From Flavobacteriaceae bacterium (GTDB lineage: Bacteria; Bacteroidota; Bacteroidia; Flavobacteriales; Flavobacteriaceae): a stretch of DNA of 64,000 nt. The DNA lies in contig JAKIUU010000001.1 in NCBI GenBank assembly GCA_021647405.1, positions 102,625 to 166,624 on the forward strand, read 5' to 3'. Under the pieces are notes generated by a model. It worked only from the letters and a program-made list of their open reading frames with translations, was not told the origin of the DNA and made no database searches. Position numbers and translations under genes: made by a program. Shown in pieces: positions 1-9,758 of the stretch (position 1 is the stretch's first letter; every line of letters starts with the position of its first letter).

Positions 1-732
1 ACCATAAATTTGAAAGGCAAAAAATATAGCCCCGATGATTAAAGTTAATCCATATTCATGTTGGTAATTATCGAATATATCATTGACATAGATGGCGCAA
101 TTATCAGCTATAACAACTTTCTTGAATAAACCCCATAGTATAAGTTTCATACCAGAAACAGCAATATCATAACTAAATTGCCTTTTTTTATAAAATTGAG
201 GTAATAAATTCGAAGCACGTTCAATAGGGCCAGCTACTAATTGTGGAAAAAAAGACACAAAACTAGCAAAAGCAATAAAATCTCTTGTAGGCTGTAATTT
301 CCGCCTGTAAATATCAATTGAATAACTCAGTGTTTGAAAAGTATAAAATGAAATACCTACTGGTAAAATAATATTTAATGAACTTCTGTGCATTGTTACA
401 CCAAGGGTATCCCAAACCGTAACCCAATTATCAATAAAAAAATTGAAGTATTTAAAAAAGGCCAATAAGCCTAAGTTAAAGAAGATACTCACATATAAAA
501 TGTATTGTCTCTTTTTTTGATTAGTAAATTTATTTAGCTGTATGCCAACAATATAATCAACTACTGTACTTAAAAATATTAGTGATAAAAACCGCCAATC
601 CCACCAACCGTAAAAAACATAACTAGCAACTAAAATTAAAATATTTTGAATATTCAACTTTTTAAAAACAAACCAATAGAGTGAAAACACAATAGGTAGA
701 AATATTAAAAATTCGAATGAATTGAAAAGCAT
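1..732 (-). CDS. MBOAT-family O-acyltransferase, 3' end outside window
   Basis: Reading the minus strand from an ATG at 732-730 gives an open frame of 244 codons that runs off the window. It begins MLFNSFEFLIFLPIVFSLYW, then has several membrane segments, the stretch GWWDWRFLSLIFLST near residue 42, and LPVGISFYTFQTLSYSIDIY near residue 125, followed by FFPQLVAGPIER. These are hallmarks of the AlgI/DltB branch of membrane-bound O-acyltransferases, which acetylate exported polysaccharides. The catalytic His region lies beyond the window edge, so activity cannot be judged. It is the last visible gene of the polysaccharide operon and follows the HAD gene by about 10 bp. Inference: it acylates the polymer made by this cluster. 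Confidence 0.85.
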   Translation of the reverse strand, partial: MLFNSFEFLIFLPIVFSLYWFVFKKLNIQNILILVASYVFYGWWDWRFLSLIFLSTVVDYIVGIQLNKFTNQKKRQYILYVSIFFNLGLLAFFKYFNFFIDNWVTVWDTLGVTMHRSSLNIILPVGISFYTFQTLSYSIDIYRRKLQPTRDFIAFASFVSFFPQLVAGPIERASNLLPQFYKKRQFSYDIAVSGMKLILWGLFKKVVIADNCAIYVNDIFDNYQHEYGLTLIIGAIFFAFQIYG

Positions 733-742
733 TGTGAGTATA

Positions 743-1345
743 TTAATTTATTTTTCTAAATGGTTTATAATGTTTTTCTGTAGATATTTTAAATAATTCA
801 TCGTCACCTTTACTATCTCCAAATGAAATAATTTCTGAAAATATTTTTAAATCTAATTTCTTTTGTAATCTATTTAACTTTTCTTTTCCATTACAATTTT
901 TACCATCAAATTTTCCAGTGAATATATTATTTTCATAATGTAGCTTGGTAGAAATTAAATTTACATTCAATTCTTCAGAAAATGGCTTTAGCCAAAAATA
1001 TAAAGAGGCAGAAACTATATATATTACATTTTCTTCATTTTGCAGTTTATTTATATAGTCTAAAGCATCTTCTCTTATAATTTTTTTAATATACTTTTCA
1101 TTATATTCAATTCCTAACCTTTCAATTTCTGCTTTTGATTTATTTTTTAAAAAAATTGAAATTAAAAATTCTTTTAATTTAGATTTGTTTCTAAAACAAA
1201 AAAATAGATACATTATCTTTAACAGATTTAAAAATATTCTGCTAATAATTTCCTTTGGTTTTATCATTTTTATAAAAAAATGAATAAAAGAATCTTTTGA
1301 ACTAATTGTGCCGTCAAAATCAAAAAGATACAATTTCTTAATCAT
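743..1345 (-). CDS. HAD-superfamily phosphatase (HAD-IB/PSPase-like)
   Basis: A 200-residue protein with HAD motif I FDFDGT at residues 8-13 (nucleophile Asp9, acid Asp11), motif II around IVSAS (about residue 110) and motif III GDSKGDDE near residue 176. This is the HAD-IB layout seen in phosphoserine-phosphatase-like enzymes. It overlaps the upstream membrane gene by 8 bp, so it is translated from the same message. Since a UbiA-type prenyl-phosphate phosphoribosyltransferase lies four genes upstream, a plausible substrate is the 5-phosphate of a polyprenyl-phospho-ribose, but this is inference; a sugar phosphate is also possible. Confidence 0.8.
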   Translation of the reverse strand: MIKKLYLFDFDGTISSKDSFIHFFIKMIKPKEIISRIFLNLLKIMYLFFCFRNKSKLKEFLISIFLKNKSKAEIERLGIEYNEKYIKKIIREDALDYINKLQNEENVIYIVSASLYFWLKPFSEELNVNLISTKLHYENNIFTGKFDGKNCNGKEKLNRLQKKLDLKIFSEIISFGDSKGDDELFKISTEKHYKPFRKIN

Positions 1346-2936
1346 CTCTATTTTTATAAGATTCTATAACTACAATGTCGTTAATTTGTTTGGGAAGTAC
1401 AAATGTTTTTGAGTCACCCACTGTATACTTAATTTTATACTCTTTAAACAAGGCTTTATTTCCTAAAAAAAATTTAAAATCTACAAGTACCGGCATATCT
1501 TTTTTAGACAAAACCATTAATTTAGATTTAAATAGATTACTGTCTGAATATCTCAATCCTAAACTTACTACTAAAACCATTAATCCGTTAATTACCACCA
1601 AACCAAACAGTAGTGTTAAATACTTTGTATCAGATTTATAACGCTCTAAAGATAAATACAATAACAACGGTGTCAACCAAAAATAAGGAGTATATCGTAG
1701 CCACCAACCCGCTTTGTTAAATACCATTAGGAGAATTGTTATAATAATAATTAATTCAAACACCGAAAATTTAAACCTCTTTCTAGCCTTAAAAACGTAA
1801 ATTGAATAGTATACTAAAGATAGTATCAAAATACCACCCCATAAAACGCCAAAACTCCCCAAATGTGGGGCACCATTTCTAACTTTTTGCAATTCGTTTG
1901 AAGTAAAAGTGAACGGGATTTTGAGATGCGCATCTCCCCTATTTCCAATAGATGAAAAATTTGACAAGAAAAGTTTGGTAAGCCTGCCTTTATCTTTTAT
2001 GAGTTCTGGTTCGTAATAGTTTACAAAATCAATTTTATTGATACCCATAAGAGGATAAAATATATGACCCTTAGTAACATAGTTTTTCACATAAGGTGAA
2101 AATAAAAATGGAAAAGATAGTAAAATAGTAAAAACTACTTTTTTAAAAACTACTTTTTGAGTAATTGTTTTGTCAAATAGTAATAAATATATTAGTACAG
2201 ATCCAAACATTGTAATGCCAAAAATAAGTCCTGTAAACTTGACATTGATTAACAAGAGCAGACCTACTAAGCAATCAAAATAAAATCTCTTATTTAATTT
2301 ACCTAAGAGATAAGAAAAAAAAGTAATGACACTAACACTGTACAAAAATCCATCGATTAAATTTGTCATTAACTGTATTAAAGTTATGGGATTAAGTGCG
2401 ATTATTAATGCAATAAAAAAAGCTTTTTTCTGCGTTTTTATATCCCGAAAATACAAAAACGGATATAAAAATGACAACACAAAAAATATAACATTAATAA
2501 ATTTTACTGCTGTAATACTTTGTGTTAAATTATAAAAAACAGCAGCTATAGTTTCATATGCTCTTGGGTAATGGTTTACCCAGATACTTTGTACGTTGGC
2601 TTTATCAATTACTTCGTATAACGGATTCCACCCCTTAGACAATAGGATGATTATTTCTTGATGATATGCTTGACCATCAAAGGTTTGATCGATATATAGT
2701 TTTGAAAATAAAATTAAGCCTCCAATAAAACCTATACCAAACAAGTTTAATAATACACTGTCTTTTTTAAAACCAATAACGAAATTGGCAATAAACACAG
2801 ACATAAAAAGCAATATCAAAGACATTATTAAATTTAAGCTCCCTCCAAATAATTGGAGTACAATAGTTAATACAAACAATAAGCCTAGAAGAATAAAATT
2901 GAGTCTTGCAAATCTATTTAATGAAATTTTAAACAT
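1338..2936 (-). CDS. Multi-pass membrane protein, probable GT-C type glycosyltransferase
   Basis: 532 residues with about ten to twelve hydrophobic helices. After two N-terminal helices comes a periplasmic loop carrying DQTFDGQAYHQE (about residue 83), and a second loop near residue 295 with YYEPELIKDKGR. A short acidic motif in the first large loop followed by many helices is the usual arrangement of GT-C enzymes that use polyprenyl-phosphate sugars, but I see no diagnostic signature for a named family. It lies 3 bp from the methyltransferase stop and overlaps the HAD gene, within the polysaccharide operon. An O-antigen polymerase or flippase-like role cannot be excluded. Confidence 0.6.
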   Translation of the reverse strand: MFKISLNRFARLNFILLGLLFVLTIVLQLFGGSLNLIMSLILLFMSVFIANFVIGFKKDSVLLNLFGIGFIGGLILFSKLYIDQTFDGQAYHQEIIILLSKGWNPLYEVIDKANVQSIWVNHYPRAYETIAAVFYNLTQSITAVKFINVIFFVLSFLYPFLYFRDIKTQKKAFFIALIIALNPITLIQLMTNLIDGFLYSVSVITFFSYLLGKLNKRFYFDCLVGLLLLINVKFTGLIFGITMFGSVLIYLLLFDKTITQKVVFKKVVFTILLSFPFLFSPYVKNYVTKGHIFYPLMGINKIDFVNYYEPELIKDKGRLTKLFLSNFSSIGNRGDAHLKIPFTFTSNELQKVRNGAPHLGSFGVLWGGILILSLVYYSIYVFKARKRFKFSVFELIIIITILLMVFNKAGWWLRYTPYFWLTPLLLYLSLERYKSDTKYLTLLFGLVVINGLMVLVVSLGLRYSDSNLFKSKLMVLSKKDMPVLVDFKFFLGNKALFKEYKIKYTVGDSKTFVLPKQINDIVVIESYKNRDD

Positions 2937-2939
2937 AAC

Positions 2940-3584
2940 TTATTTTTTACAAACAATTGTGTAATGCGGATATACTGCTATATTTCTTTTATCTGTATCA
3001 ATTATCTTAAATCCAATTTCTTTAAGGATTCTTATTGCCTCAGTAAATTTTAATTCATTCCCTACTTCACCGGCAAAAACTATATCGTGTAATTTGTTAA
3101 AATAAACCAATAGTGAAGAGGCGTCAATATCCTTTAAGATAAAAATTGCATTTTCATCAATATTATTAAATATTTCTTTTAAAAATAAAATTTGATTTTT
3201 CTGTGGTATGTGATGTAATACATCATTTAGAAATATCTTGTTACAAAGGTTTATATTTTTAGGCAATTCTTTACCGTTAAACTTAGTGAAATTATAAGCT
3301 ACGTCAATTGTGTGCTTTTTAAATAAATCATTGGCATTCTTTATTAAAGCATCACTTATTTCAACCCCATAAATTTTTTTGATCTTTTTAAAATATACTG
3401 CCAAAAGCGCAAATTGTCCCGAACCACATCCAATATCAAAGATGACATCATTTTTATCAATATAGCTCAATAATAGTTCAATTGGAAAAATTAGAGGTCT
3501 AAATTTAATTTTTAGCCTATCTACAAAAGGTTCATTTTTTGTTTTATCACTTAAGTATTTTATGTACTTATTTAATATTATCAT
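2940..3584 (-). CDS. SAM-dependent class I methyltransferase
   Basis: The glycine-rich SAM motif FDIGCGSGQFALLA is clear near residue 48, with the acidic residue VEIS at the end of strand beta-2 and the motif IV region LCNKIFLNDVLHHI further on, typical of methyltransferase family 11/25. A longer reading starts at 3620, but I choose the Met at 3584 (MIILNKYIKYL) because it forms a TAATG stop-start overlap with the upstream prenyltransferase and removes a hydrophobic 12-residue extension; this gives 214 residues. The substrate is unknown; operon position suggests a lipid-linked sugar or polymer intermediate. Confidence 0.8.
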   Translation of the reverse strand: MIILNKYIKYLSDKTKNEPFVDRLKIKFRPLIFPIELLLSYIDKNDVIFDIGCGSGQFALLAVYFKKIKKIYGVEISDALIKNANDLFKKHTIDVAYNFTKFNGKELPKNINLCNKIFLNDVLHHIPQKNQILFLKEIFNNIDENAIFILKDIDASSLLVYFNKLHDIVFAGEVGNELKFTEAIRILKEIGFKIIDTDKRNIAVYPHYTIVCKK

Positions 3585-4447
3585 TATATATATATTAGCA
3601 AATAAAATGTTGCAAACCACATTAAAATTATAGCAAACACAAATTTATCTTTAAAAACAAACTCTACAGGCGATTCAGCTTTATTATAAACTAAAGCTTG
3701 TTGTAAATGCCTTAATAAGCCAAAAACTACAAATATTGAAGTTATATAAATTTTATCCGTTCCAAATTGTTTTATAATGCTGTCCTCTATCGTATACATA
3801 ATATAAGTCATAATACTTATTCCAAGTACAACTATCATGGCACTAGTTAAGTAGCTTTCAGTATAATATTTCAAGACTTTACGTGTACCAACAGCTTTTA
3901 AATTTAATATTTCACTCCTCCTTTTAGCTATTACAACATATAGAGCAGCAAAAAAAGTTAACATAATTATCCACTTTGAGAGCACAATTGAAACGCCAAT
4001 ACCTCCAATAAGAATCCTAAAAACAAAACCTAATGCTAATATAAATAGTTCAAGAATAGGGATTGTTTTTAAATATACAGAATATAGTATATTCACCAAA
4101 AGATAGGTTGCAGATAGCGCTACTACTTCAAATGGCAATAAAAAAGATGTTAATATTAATATGATCATAAAAATAGATAAAACTAGATAGGCATTCATTT
4201 TTGAGATAGCCCCACTTGCAATTACTCTAAATTTTTTTTCGGGATGTAATCTATCATTTTCTACATCCAAAAGATCATTAATAATATATACCGTGCTAGC
4301 AGTAATTGAAAAATACACAAATATGAATATCAATAATTTAACATCATTCAAATCATTTATTTTTCCACCAAAAAACGACGGTAAAAAAATGAGTATATTT
4401 TTTATCCAGTGCTTAATTCTTATAAGTTTTAAAATATTCTTAATCAT
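3584..4447 (-). CDS. UbiA-family prenyltransferase, polyprenyl-phosphate phosphoribosyltransferase type
   Basis: 287 residues with about eight membrane helices. The first Asp-rich motif reads NDLLDVENDRLHPEKKFR followed by IASG (about residues 57-80). This ND-x-x-D-x-E-x-DR-x-HP-x-K form is typical of decaprenyl-phosphate phosphoribosyltransferase (mycobacterial Rv3806c) rather than of UbiA or MenA, which carry NDxxDxxxD with different flanks. The family moves 5-phosphoribose from PRPP to polyprenyl phosphate in the membrane. It lies just downstream of the AsnB-like gene. With the HAD phosphatase and GT-C-like protein in the same operon, a polyprenyl-phospho-ribose donor pathway is inferred. 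Confidence 0.8.
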   Translation of the reverse strand: MIKNILKLIRIKHWIKNILIFLPSFFGGKINDLNDVKLLIFIFVYFSITASTVYIINDLLDVENDRLHPEKKFRVIASGAISKMNAYLVLSIFMIILILTSFLLPFEVVALSATYLLVNILYSVYLKTIPILELFILALGFVFRILIGGIGVSIVLSKWIIMLTFFAALYVVIAKRRSEILNLKAVGTRKVLKYYTESYLTSAMIVVLGISIMTYIMYTIEDSIIKQFGTDKIYITSIFVVFGLLRHLQQALVYNKAESPVEFVFKDKFVFAIILMWFATFYLLIYI

Positions 4448-4464
4448 TATAAAAGTTTAGATTC

Positions 4465-6321
4465 CTAATTATTTTTTAACCATCTTTCCAAATTAAATAA
4501 CAAATATAACTGACTAAAGTTAAATTGCTGTTTGTTTAAAAATAATTCTTGAACAGCTTCAAAATTTAAGTAGTTAAAAATATATGATTTTTTATCAGTA
4601 ATTATAGTGTTAAATTCAGTGCCAAACACGGTGTTTTTCCCAAACCAATCTTGTAAAGGCACCGTAAAACCCTGCTTTTTACGTTTAATAAACCCCTCTC
4701 CAAACCGTTTTGAAGCAATGCTATTCAATATTTTTTTTTTTTGCCAAGACCCATCATAATTGCGACTTATTTTATGCTTGGCGGGGATTTGTGCCATCAA
4801 ATTAACCACTTCAACATCTATCAAAGGCGTGCGCACTTCTAGACTGTTCATCATCGCAGCTATATCTACTTTCGTCAATATATCGCTGTGAATATAAGTT
4901 TTATAATCCATATAACTGGCCAAACTATAGGTGTCTAATTTTTGGTCTTTGGCTTTTTTATACCATTTGGCAAACACGTCCTCATTACTATCTATTTCTT
5001 TATAAACTTCTGGTTTAAAAAGCTTTTGAAGTTGTACGTCATTGTTATAAGCTATCAGGTTTATCCAGTCTTTTAAATCGGGATTCTTGGGGGTGCTAGC
5101 ATAAGTTTTACCGACATATTTTAGCAATCTTTTAAGCGTATTTTTGTAGTGCTCTTTGGGTGGATTTGGATTTAGAATTTTTAAAAAATTCTGATAACTG
5201 TAATAGCCACCAAAAGCTTCATCGCCACCATCACCCGACAGAACTACGGGTAGATATTCTCTAATTTTTTTTGTAATGTAATAAGTTGGAATGGCCGAAC
5301 TGTCTGCAAAAGGCTCACCGTAATGCTGTATCAATTTGGGAAAAATATCTTGCATCCCCTCCATATTGACATAGTCTATATGGTGATTTAAATTATACAT
5401 TTGGGCTACTTGTTTGGCATAGGGTACCTCATCAAAATCTTTATTGGCAAAGCCCATTGTAAAGGCAGCCACTTTTTGGCCCTTTTCTGCCAATGATGAT
5501 GCTATCAGGCTAGAATCAATTCCTCCCGACAAGAAAGAGCCATAAGAGACATCGGCAATTTTGTGATAATTGACTGAGGTATTAATAGCTTCTTCAACTC
5601 TTTCTACCCATTCGCTGTAAGAAACTTTATTATTTGGATTAAATTTAACATCGTAATATTCGGTTTTTTCTAATATTCTACCTTCAAAATTAAGTCGTAA
5701 ATAGTTTCCAGGCTCTAGTTTATGCAAATTATTAAAAATAGTTAAAGGTGCCGGAATATAGCCGTATTTAAGATATTCGGCCATAGCCGATACATTGATA
5801 TCTTTTTTAAATTGTGGATGTTTATGAAATTGCTGAATTTCTGAACCAAACATACAGAAATCGGTTCCCCGATAATACAGCAAGGGTTTAATGCCAAAAT
5901 GGTCTCTGACTATAAATACTTCTCGATTTTTCATATCGGCAATGGCAAAGGAAAACATCCCTCTCAGATGATTTACAATGGCCTTACCCCAATGCTTATA
6001 GCCTACTAAAATAACCTCGGTATCGCTATTGGTTTTAAAGGCATATCCTCTTTTTTGGAGTTCTTTTTTAAGGTCTAAATAGTTGTAAATTTCTCCGTTA
6101 AATGTAATGGATAGCTTGTTATCAAAGGCCTGCATAGGTTGATTACCTGCTTTTAAATCGATAATAGACAAGCGCCTGTGACCAAAACCTATGTTATTAT
6201 GAGTCCAAAATCCGTACCCATCAGGCCCCCGATGGGCAACAGCATGGGTTACTTTCTCTAAAATATTTTTATCACAAATTTTAGAACTATCGGAATTTAT
6301 AATACCGCTTATACCACACAT
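4465..6321 (-). CDS. asnB: Glutamine-hydrolysing asparagine synthase family amidotransferase
   Basis: 618 residues in the two-domain AsnB layout. It starts MCGISGI, so Cys2 is available as the N-terminal nucleophile of the class II glutaminase; HRGPDGYG and GFGHRRLSIIDL follow. The ATP-pyrophosphatase loop LSGGIDSSLIAS is near residue 262, with LSGDGGDEAFGGY further on. Both active sites look intact. Inside a polysaccharide operon such genes often amidate uronic acids (WbpS-like) rather than making free asparagine; the adjacent nucleotide-sugar dehydrogenase and uronate epimerase support that reading, but housekeeping asparagine synthesis remains possible. One base separates it from the glycosyltransferase. 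Confidence 0.92.
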   Translation of the reverse strand: MCGISGIINSDSSKICDKNILEKVTHAVAHRGPDGYGFWTHNNIGFGHRRLSIIDLKAGNQPMQAFDNKLSITFNGEIYNYLDLKKELQKRGYAFKTNSDTEVILVGYKHWGKAIVNHLRGMFSFAIADMKNREVFIVRDHFGIKPLLYYRGTDFCMFGSEIQQFHKHPQFKKDINVSAMAEYLKYGYIPAPLTIFNNLHKLEPGNYLRLNFEGRILEKTEYYDVKFNPNNKVSYSEWVERVEEAINTSVNYHKIADVSYGSFLSGGIDSSLIASSLAEKGQKVAAFTMGFANKDFDEVPYAKQVAQMYNLNHHIDYVNMEGMQDIFPKLIQHYGEPFADSSAIPTYYITKKIREYLPVVLSGDGGDEAFGGYYSYQNFLKILNPNPPKEHYKNTLKRLLKYVGKTYASTPKNPDLKDWINLIAYNNDVQLQKLFKPEVYKEIDSNEDVFAKWYKKAKDQKLDTYSLASYMDYKTYIHSDILTKVDIAAMMNSLEVRTPLIDVEVVNLMAQIPAKHKISRNYDGSWQKKKILNSIASKRFGEGFIKRKKQGFTVPLQDWFGKNTVFGTEFNTIITDKKSYIFNYLNFEAVQELFLNKQQFNFSQLYLLFNLERWLKNN

Positions 6322-7482
6322 TTATAGGTTATTGTTGATTAAAGTGGCTAATTTATCTAAATAAGCTTCTATTAAAAAATCTTTTTGAAGTTTCTGTTTA
6401 TTTTGTGAACCTAATTTATTTCTCAAGTCCTTATCTTTTACAAGAAGTTCTAATTTAAAGGTAATATCTTTTACATCATTATTGTTTTCTACATAAAAAG
6501 GATAATCGTTCCCCAATAAGGCGACACAGCCTAGATGTTTTGTGCTTAAAACTGGCAAACCATAAGCCATGTATTCCATCACAACATTAGGCATGCCTTC
6601 CTTTTTAGACAATAAAACGCCAATATCTAAGTAGGGCAAAATATCTTGGGCATTCTTGTTATGTAAGATCGTGACTTTATCTTCAATTTTTTTAGACTTT
6701 ATAAATTCTAACACCCCTTTATAATTTGATATTTCATCTTTAGATTCATATACGCTACCTGCCAAAATCAAGTGAACATTTTCATAGTTAGTCAATACTT
6801 TATCAAAGGCTTCTACCAACAAATTTTGTCGTTTTTGGACTCGAAAATGCGCCACCATTCCTATGATTACTTTTTCTTTAATGTTGTTTAGTATTTCGTT
6901 ATTTTTCTGAAGGTTTATATTATTCAAAGTCGTGTAATTAGGAAGGAAATACATTTCTTTATTAGGCGTGTTTAAAACTTGTAGCAACTCCTCTTTACCT
7001 TCAGGTGAATTAGCTATTAAAAAAGGGGCTCTTATTGCCGCTTTTTCTTCTAATTTATCATTCCTATAATAATCAAGCCCTCTATGGTGCCAAAATGTTG
7101 TTTTAGCTCCTGCTATTTTATAAGACAACGCTGCAATAATTGAAGGTGGATTTAAATATGGAATGATAATATCTGGTTTATGTTTTCTAAGGTTTAAACC
7201 GAATAGGGCTATTTTAATGCGTCTTTTAGTATATTTATAATTTCCTGCGGCACTTAGTGGATTTTTAACAACATAAAGGTTTTTAAGTTTATATTTTTGA
7301 CATTCTTGATTAAAAAGTGTTGCATTAGGTGATTTAATATAAGAGTAGATATAAACCTTACAATTTTTATTGTTTTGTAAATATTGGGCCAAAAATAAAG
7401 CTTGCTTTTCGGCACCTCCCAAGACAAAGGATTTGAAAATAATAATTATATTTTTTTTACAAAAAATAAATGGGGTTTTCAT
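6322..7482 (-). CDS. GT4-family glycosyltransferase
   Basis: 386 residues with a GT-B fold pattern. The N-terminal domain contains FKSFVLGGAEKQALFLA (about residue 16), the loop that contacts the acceptor in GT4 enzymes. The C-terminal domain has IIGMVAHFRVQKRQNLL (about residue 206) and KKEGMPNVVMEYMAYGLPVL (about residue 292), which is the EX7E donor-binding motif of family 4 with one position changed. A retaining, cytoplasmic transferase that adds a sugar to the lipid-linked repeat unit is expected; donor and acceptor cannot be read from sequence. It sits directly upstream of asnB and 12 bp from the ABC ATPase. Confidence 0.88.
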   Translation of the reverse strand: MKTPFIFCKKNIIIIFKSFVLGGAEKQALFLAQYLQNNKNCKVYIYSYIKSPNATLFNQECQKYKLKNLYVVKNPLSAAGNYKYTKRRIKIALFGLNLRKHKPDIIIPYLNPPSIIAALSYKIAGAKTTFWHHRGLDYYRNDKLEEKAAIRAPFLIANSPEGKEELLQVLNTPNKEMYFLPNYTTLNNINLQKNNEILNNIKEKVIIGMVAHFRVQKRQNLLVEAFDKVLTNYENVHLILAGSVYESKDEISNYKGVLEFIKSKKIEDKVTILHNKNAQDILPYLDIGVLLSKKEGMPNVVMEYMAYGLPVLSTKHLGCVALLGNDYPFYVENNNDVKDITFKLELLVKDKDLRNKLGSQNKQKLQKDFLIEAYLDKLATLINNNL

Positions 7483-7494
7483 TAAAATAAAATG

Positions 7495-8790
7495 TTAATT
7501 AGAACCAAATGAAAAGCCTTTATGAATGATATTGCCATGGTAAAATGGATCTGGTAAAATACCAGTGCCATATATATTGTTTTTTACTATAAGAAACTTA
7601 CCTGCATTCTCTATAATGATTTCCTTTTCTTCATCTATAATAAACCAAATATGAATGTGGTAATCTCCTGACGCCAAATTCATGGTATCAACTTTACAAC
7701 TGATAAAATCATTAGTCTTTTCTACACAAAGTGATTTATTTATAAAAGTTGAATTAAATGTCATTAAAGGTTTAAAAAAATCATCTTTAATAGTAATTCC
7801 TATCTTAATTGCTTTTTTAAGCAAATTAGGTGCTGTGTAATAAATTTTAAATTCACATGATTTACATGAGGTTACTTTAAATCCTTTACCTAGAATTTCG
7901 TCAATTATTTCAAGTTTGACTAGTTGAAAATATTTAGAGTCTGTAAACTTTGATGACTTAGTTAGGTCGTAGCTATCATTTTTATCTTTATTTTTTTCAT
8001 CACTGGTAAGGTAAAATTTAATAACATCATTTGTAGCTCCTCTTTTTTTGAGTAACCCGTTTTCTAATAAAATACAAGAACTACATAAATTTTGTACGGC
8101 CACCATATCATGGCTTACAAAAAGTACTGTACGTCCCTCTGTATTTGAGATGTCTTGCATTTTACCAATGGCTTTTTTTTGAAATTCAGCATCTCCAACA
8201 GCCAGCACTTCATCTACAACTAAAATATCGGGTTCTAAATGGGCGGCTACAGCAAATGCCAAACGGACTTTCATCCCACTTGAATAGCGTTTAACGGGTG
8301 TATCTATATAACGTTCGCAACCTGAAAATTCTATAATCTCATCTAATTTAGCATTAATTTCTTTTTTGGTCATGCCTAAAATGGCCCCGTTTAAAAAGAT
8401 ATTTTCTTTGCCTGTCATTTCGGGATGAAAGCCTGTACCCACTTCTAAAAGAGAAGCAATGCGTCCTTTAGATTTAATACTGCCTGTTGTTGGACTTGTT
8501 ACTTTTGACAATATTTTTAAAAGCGTTGATTTGCCAGCGCCATTTTTACCAATAATGCCTAAAACTTCACCACGTTTAACCTCGAAATTAATATCTTTTA
8601 ATGCCCATACATACTCTGAATTTCCCTTAGTACTTCTATCGTTGCTATCACCAATTTTTAAAAAAGGATCTTCTTTCCCTCTAATTTTATACCACCACCT
8701 GTTTAAATCGTGACTTATAGTACCTGTGCCCACAACACCCAATCGGTATTGTTTTGATACATTTTCTACTTTTAAAATAATATCACTCAT
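7495..8790 (-). CDS. wzt: ABC-2 polysaccharide exporter ATPase with Wzt-type C-terminal domain
   Basis: 431 residues. Walker A GIIGKNGAGKST near residue 80, signature YSSGMKVRLA near residue 169, Walker B DILVVDEVLAVGD following. Residues about 1-55 form the N-terminal extension usual in Wzt/TagH proteins, and about 270-431 is an extra beta-rich domain ending YHGNIIHKGFSFGSN, the place of the Wzt carbohydrate-binding domain that recognises the finished O-antigen terminus. It pairs with the permease about 100 bp upstream. Export of an undecaprenyl-linked polymer across the inner membrane is established for this family. Confidence 0.92.
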   Translation of the reverse strand: MSDIILKVENVSKQYRLGVVGTGTISHDLNRWWYKIRGKEDPFLKIGDSNDRSTKGNSEYVWALKDINFEVKRGEVLGIIGKNGAGKSTLLKILSKVTSPTTGSIKSKGRIASLLEVGTGFHPEMTGKENIFLNGAILGMTKKEINAKLDEIIEFSGCERYIDTPVKRYSSGMKVRLAFAVAAHLEPDILVVDEVLAVGDAEFQKKAIGKMQDISNTEGRTVLFVSHDMVAVQNLCSSCILLENGLLKKRGATNDVIKFYLTSDEKNKDKNDSYDLTKSSKFTDSKYFQLVKLEIIDEILGKGFKVTSCKSCEFKIYYTAPNLLKKAIKIGITIKDDFFKPLMTFNSTFINKSLCVEKTNDFISCKVDTMNLASGDYHIHIWFIIDEEKEIIIENAGKFLIVKNNIYGTGILPDPFYHGNIIHKGFSFGSN

Positions 8791-8891
8791 TTTATTCGGT
8801 CATTATTAGTGAGGTTTGAAACTATTTTAAATAAAATTTCTTTAATGATTATAGCAACTTCTACTCACATCTCACTTTTTACATCTACTTC

Positions 8892-9752
8892 TTAAATAGT
8901 GTCTATAAAACTTTTTTCTGTTTTGTTAAAAATTAATAAGCCAAACAGCACTATTATAACAGTTATGATACTTGAATACCCTAAGCCCTTAAAATTAATC
9001 TGAACTGTATTTATCAAAATATTACGCGACAACTCTATAATTTGTGCCAAAGGATTATAAGTAACCAACCAACTAAATTTTTGAGGCAACTTGTCTTGAA
9101 TCAGTGTTAGGGGGTACATTACCGCAGAGAGGTACATCAATAACTGCACACCAAAATTTACTAAAAAAGTTAAATCGCGGTATTTTGTAACTAAAGATGA
9201 AATAATCATTCCCAATCCCAGTCCTAATAAACCCATTAAAAATACCAAAAAAGGGTATAAAAAAATAAATTTATTGGGTGATAAATCATGACCTTTAAAA
9301 ATGAAGTACACATAAAATCCAATGAAAATAATAAGTTGTATAAAAAATTTTAAAAGATTTGAAACCACTATTGATAAAGGCATAATAACCCTAGGAAAAT
9401 ATACTTTTCCGAAAATGGCTTCATTTTTTTTAAAAGTATCTGATGTTGACACAAAGCATTCTTTAAAATAAGTCCAAATTATAACCCCTGTTAAGTTAAA
9501 TAAAAATGGTGGCACACTTCCTGTAGATATATTTGCTATATTATTAAAAATTAATGTAAAAATTAATGATGTTAAAAGAGGTTGTATTATATACCAAAGA
9601 GGGCCTAAGATTGTTTGTTTATACAACGTAACAACATCGCGTTTTACAAATAACATCAACAAATCGCGATACTGCCAAATTTCTTTAAAATTTAGCATAA
9701 ATAAATTTGATTTTGGCTTTATCTCAAAAAGCCAATCTTGGTCTTTATTCAT
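8892..9752 (-). CDS. wzm: ABC-2 polysaccharide exporter permease
   Basis: 286 residues with six predicted membrane helices. The N-terminal cytoplasmic segment LLMLFVKRDVVTLYKQTILG followed by PLWYIIQPLL is the standard coupling region of Wzm/KpsM-type permeases. It lies 6 bp downstream of the epimerase gene and upstream of the matching ATPase, with a 139-bp spacer that carries no gene I can find. Together the two proteins form the inner-membrane exporter. The coexistence of Wzm/Wzt with Wza/Wzc is typical of ABC-dependent capsule or exopolysaccharide export. Confidence 0.92.
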   Translation of the reverse strand: MNKDQDWLFEIKPKSNLFMLNFKEIWQYRDLLMLFVKRDVVTLYKQTILGPLWYIIQPLLTSLIFTLIFNNIANISTGSVPPFLFNLTGVIIWTYFKECFVSTSDTFKKNEAIFGKVYFPRVIMPLSIVVSNLLKFFIQLIIFIGFYVYFIFKGHDLSPNKFIFLYPFLVFLMGLLGLGLGMIISSLVTKYRDLTFLVNFGVQLLMYLSAVMYPLTLIQDKLPQKFSWLVTYNPLAQIIELSRNILINTVQINFKGLGYSSIITVIIVLFGLLIFNKTEKSFIDTI

Positions 9753-9758
9753 AAACTA

